From: an uncultured Burkholderiales bacterium
GTDB taxonomy: Bacteria; Pseudomonadota; Gammaproteobacteria; Burkholderiales; Burkholderiaceae_C
NCBI GenBank assembly: GCA_903953985.1
Contig: CAJBLW010000253.1
Span: forward strand, 1 to 14,942
Direction: 5' to 3'
Length of the DNA stretch: 14,942 bases
This document shows positions 14,176-14,942 of this stretch, piece after piece (position 1 is the stretch's first letter; each line of letters begins with the position of its first letter). Under the pieces are notes generated by a model. That model saw only the letters and a list, made by a program, of their open reading frames with translations. It had not been told where the DNA came from and ran no database searches. A program made the position numbers and the translations under genes.

Positions 14176-14253
14176 GCAGTTGACAGGGGAAGGGGCGGGT
14201 GACGATTTCTGGTACCCCAGCATGAGGAACTCGCCCCTTCCTCTGTCAACTGC
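14176..14253 (+). repeat. Long hairpin element, copy 3 (core reads on the plus strand)
   Basis: A 25-bp inverted repeat (14176-14200 with 14229-14253) in which 23 pairs are Watson-Crick and two are G.T, both with G in the left and T in the right arm of the plus strand. The 28-base apex (14201-14228) repeats the copy 2 register exactly: tandem G.A/A.G, C-G, G.A/A.G, T.T, T-A, T.C, then the inner stem CTGG-TACC-CCAG (14209-14220). Its last four bases overlap the foot of the next hairpin. Confidence 0.88.
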
Positions 14254-14280
14254 TGCCCCCAAACAAAGCAGGGGCAGCAG
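14250..14280 (-). other. Hairpin 17 bp downstream of the boxB stop
   Basis: A perfect 10-bp GC-rich inverted repeat (CTGCTGCCCC at 14250-14259 with GGGGCAGCAG at 14271-14280) with an 11-base loop. It follows boxB in the direction of transcription. No T run comes after it, so it may act as a pause, a message 3'-end barrier or a weak terminator. It shares 14250-14253 with the foot of hairpin copy 3, so the two cannot both be fully paired. Confidence 0.55.
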
Positions 14281-14297
14281 TCAAATCAGAAGATCAA

Positions 14298-14942
14298 TCA
14301 GTTGAAACGGACGTAATCAAAGTCCACTGGCTGGCGGTTGATGCCCATGACGGGTGGCGCGATCCAGTTGGCGAACTTGCCTGGCTCGACACAGCGGCCC
14401 ATCAGGCTGGCCACATAAGCGCGGTCTTCGTTGGTGGGCAACCACTCGCCCACTTTGGCCATCCACTCGGCGTCGGTCACCACACGGCCATCGGGCGTGA
14501 TCTTGGAGCCGGACAAAGAACCGATGTTGCGGTGGAACGCCTTGTGAGGAGCAGTCAAGGTGAAAGGAATACCGGCCTTGCTGATCACACGGTTCCAACG
14601 GTCAATGCCGCCTTTGGAATCGGTGATGTAGTCGTCGCGCAGCACTTCGTTCAAAGCGTTGAGCATCGGCACTTCTTTTTCGACCAGCTTGCCGCCTTCG
14701 ACCGACAGGATCTTGTAGCTGTTGCCCTTCAGGATGTGGTCATCACCACGCTTGCCTTCTTCGTAGCGGCCCTTCAGGCCCGAGCTGTAGAAGGTGGCGG
14801 CATTCGACGACTCGTCGGCACCGAACAGATCGATGGTCACCGAGAAGTGGAAGTTGATGTAACGCTGGATGGTGGGCAAATCGATCACACCGGCAGCGCG
14901 AAGTTTGCCCACGTCGTCGGTTTTGAGTTGGTTCATCACGTC
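14298..14942 (-). CDS. boxB: Benzoyl-CoA 2,3-epoxidase oxygenase subunit BoxB, C-terminal part
   Basis: The last 214 codons of an oxygenase gene; the frame is open to the right edge, so the start lies outside the window. BoxB is a di-iron monooxygenase that converts benzoyl-CoA to its 2,3-epoxide with electrons from BoxA. The segment contains IQRYINFHFSVTIDLFGAD, SNAATFYSSGLKGRYEE, LNEVLRDDYITDSKGGIDRW and the C-terminal PVMGINRQPVDFDYVRFN, which I recognise as BoxB. The full protein is about 470 residues, so roughly half is here. The initial iron ligands are expected in the missing part. boxA follows after 466 bp. The call is firm because family features and the adjacent BoxA agree. Confidence 0.94.
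   Translation of the reverse strand, partial: DVMNQLKTDDVGKLRAAGVIDLPTIQRYINFHFSVTIDLFGADESSNAATFYSSGLKGRYEEGKRGDDHILKGNSYKILSVEGGKLVEKEVPMLNALNEVLRDDYITDSKGGIDRWNRVISKAGIPFTLTAPHKAFHRNIGSLSGSKITPDGRVVTDAEWMAKVGEWLPTNEDRAYVASLMGRCVEPGKFANWIAPPVMGINRQPVDFDYVRFN

Larger units (their letters stand above)
13832..14297. other. 466-bp boxB-boxA intergenic region holding three related hairpins
   Basis: No credible coding sequence lies here. The region holds three long inverted repeats (13894-13965, 14027-14104, 14176-14253) and a shorter hairpin directly behind boxB (14250-14280). Outside them are minor repeats: TGTCTTAGT twice (13831-13839, 13868-13876) and CGCTCAG three times (13966-13972, 13985-13991, 14011-14017). 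I see no convincing promoter or T-run terminator. Since boxB and boxA work as one enzyme and are usually close neighbours, a gap this long filled with palindromes is unusual. Confidence 0.75.

Noticed and set aside
13894..14253. CRISPR array
   Set aside because: Only three units, in opposite orientations, with long self-complementary arms of differing sequence, unequal spacing and no cas genes.
13894..14253. Integron attC sites or REP/RAYT elements
   Set aside because: No RYYYAAC/GTTRRRY ends, no integrase, and no GTAG-type tetranucleotide at the hairpin foot. Conservation is at the apex, opposite to REP elements.
14027..14253. Retron msr-msd or intrinsic terminators
   Set aside because: No reverse transcriptase gene is near, and none of the hairpins is followed by a T run on either strand.

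Overview
The window looks like chromosome of a beta-proteobacterium of the order Burkholderiales, most likely Comamonadaceae. This rests on the look of the BoxA and BoxB proteins, the FDH accessory set and the TRAP genes, not on a database search. Every protein gene I can support is on the minus strand, so transcription runs from high to low coordinates.

Layout, in order of transcription. (1) 14942-12521: the 3' part of boxB and all of boxA, the oxygenase and reductase of aerobic benzoyl-CoA degradation by epoxidation. They are separated by 466 bp that hold three long hairpins of one sequence family. (2) 12514-7903: fdhB (a NuoE-NuoF fusion) and fdhA (molybdo/tungsto catalytic subunit) of a cytosolic NAD-linked formate dehydrogenase. 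fdhB starts 6 bp after boxA stops, and a dispersed palindromic repeat lies between fdhB and fdhA. (3) 7861-2296: a membrane histidine kinase without a partner regulator, then DUF3305, DUF3306, a large multi-cluster ferredoxin-like protein and a TorD-family chaperone. This is an accessory set I associate with respiratory formate dehydrogenases. (4) 2141-1: a TRAP transporter, dctP-dctQ-dctM, preceded by an AT-rich block of tandem and inverted repeats; dctM runs off the left edge.

How it fits together. In the box pathway, BoxB with its reductase BoxA epoxidises benzoyl-CoA, and BoxC (outside the window) opens the ring and releases one carbon as formate. A formate dehydrogenase directly behind boxA could oxidise that formate to CO2 and return NADH. 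The chaperone, DUF3305/DUF3306 and the Fe-S protein would help assemble the enzyme or carry electrons. The TRAP transporter seems a separate unit for a small organic acid.

Most unusual signals: the three boxB-boxA hairpins (13894-13965, 14027-14104, 14176-14253). They share an apical core but differ in long complementary arms, and every G.T wobble in the arms lies on the strand that reads the core in the conserved direction. Also notable are an FdhA that lacks the three cysteines of the N-terminal His/Cys3 Fe-S site, and the box-FDH gene junction.
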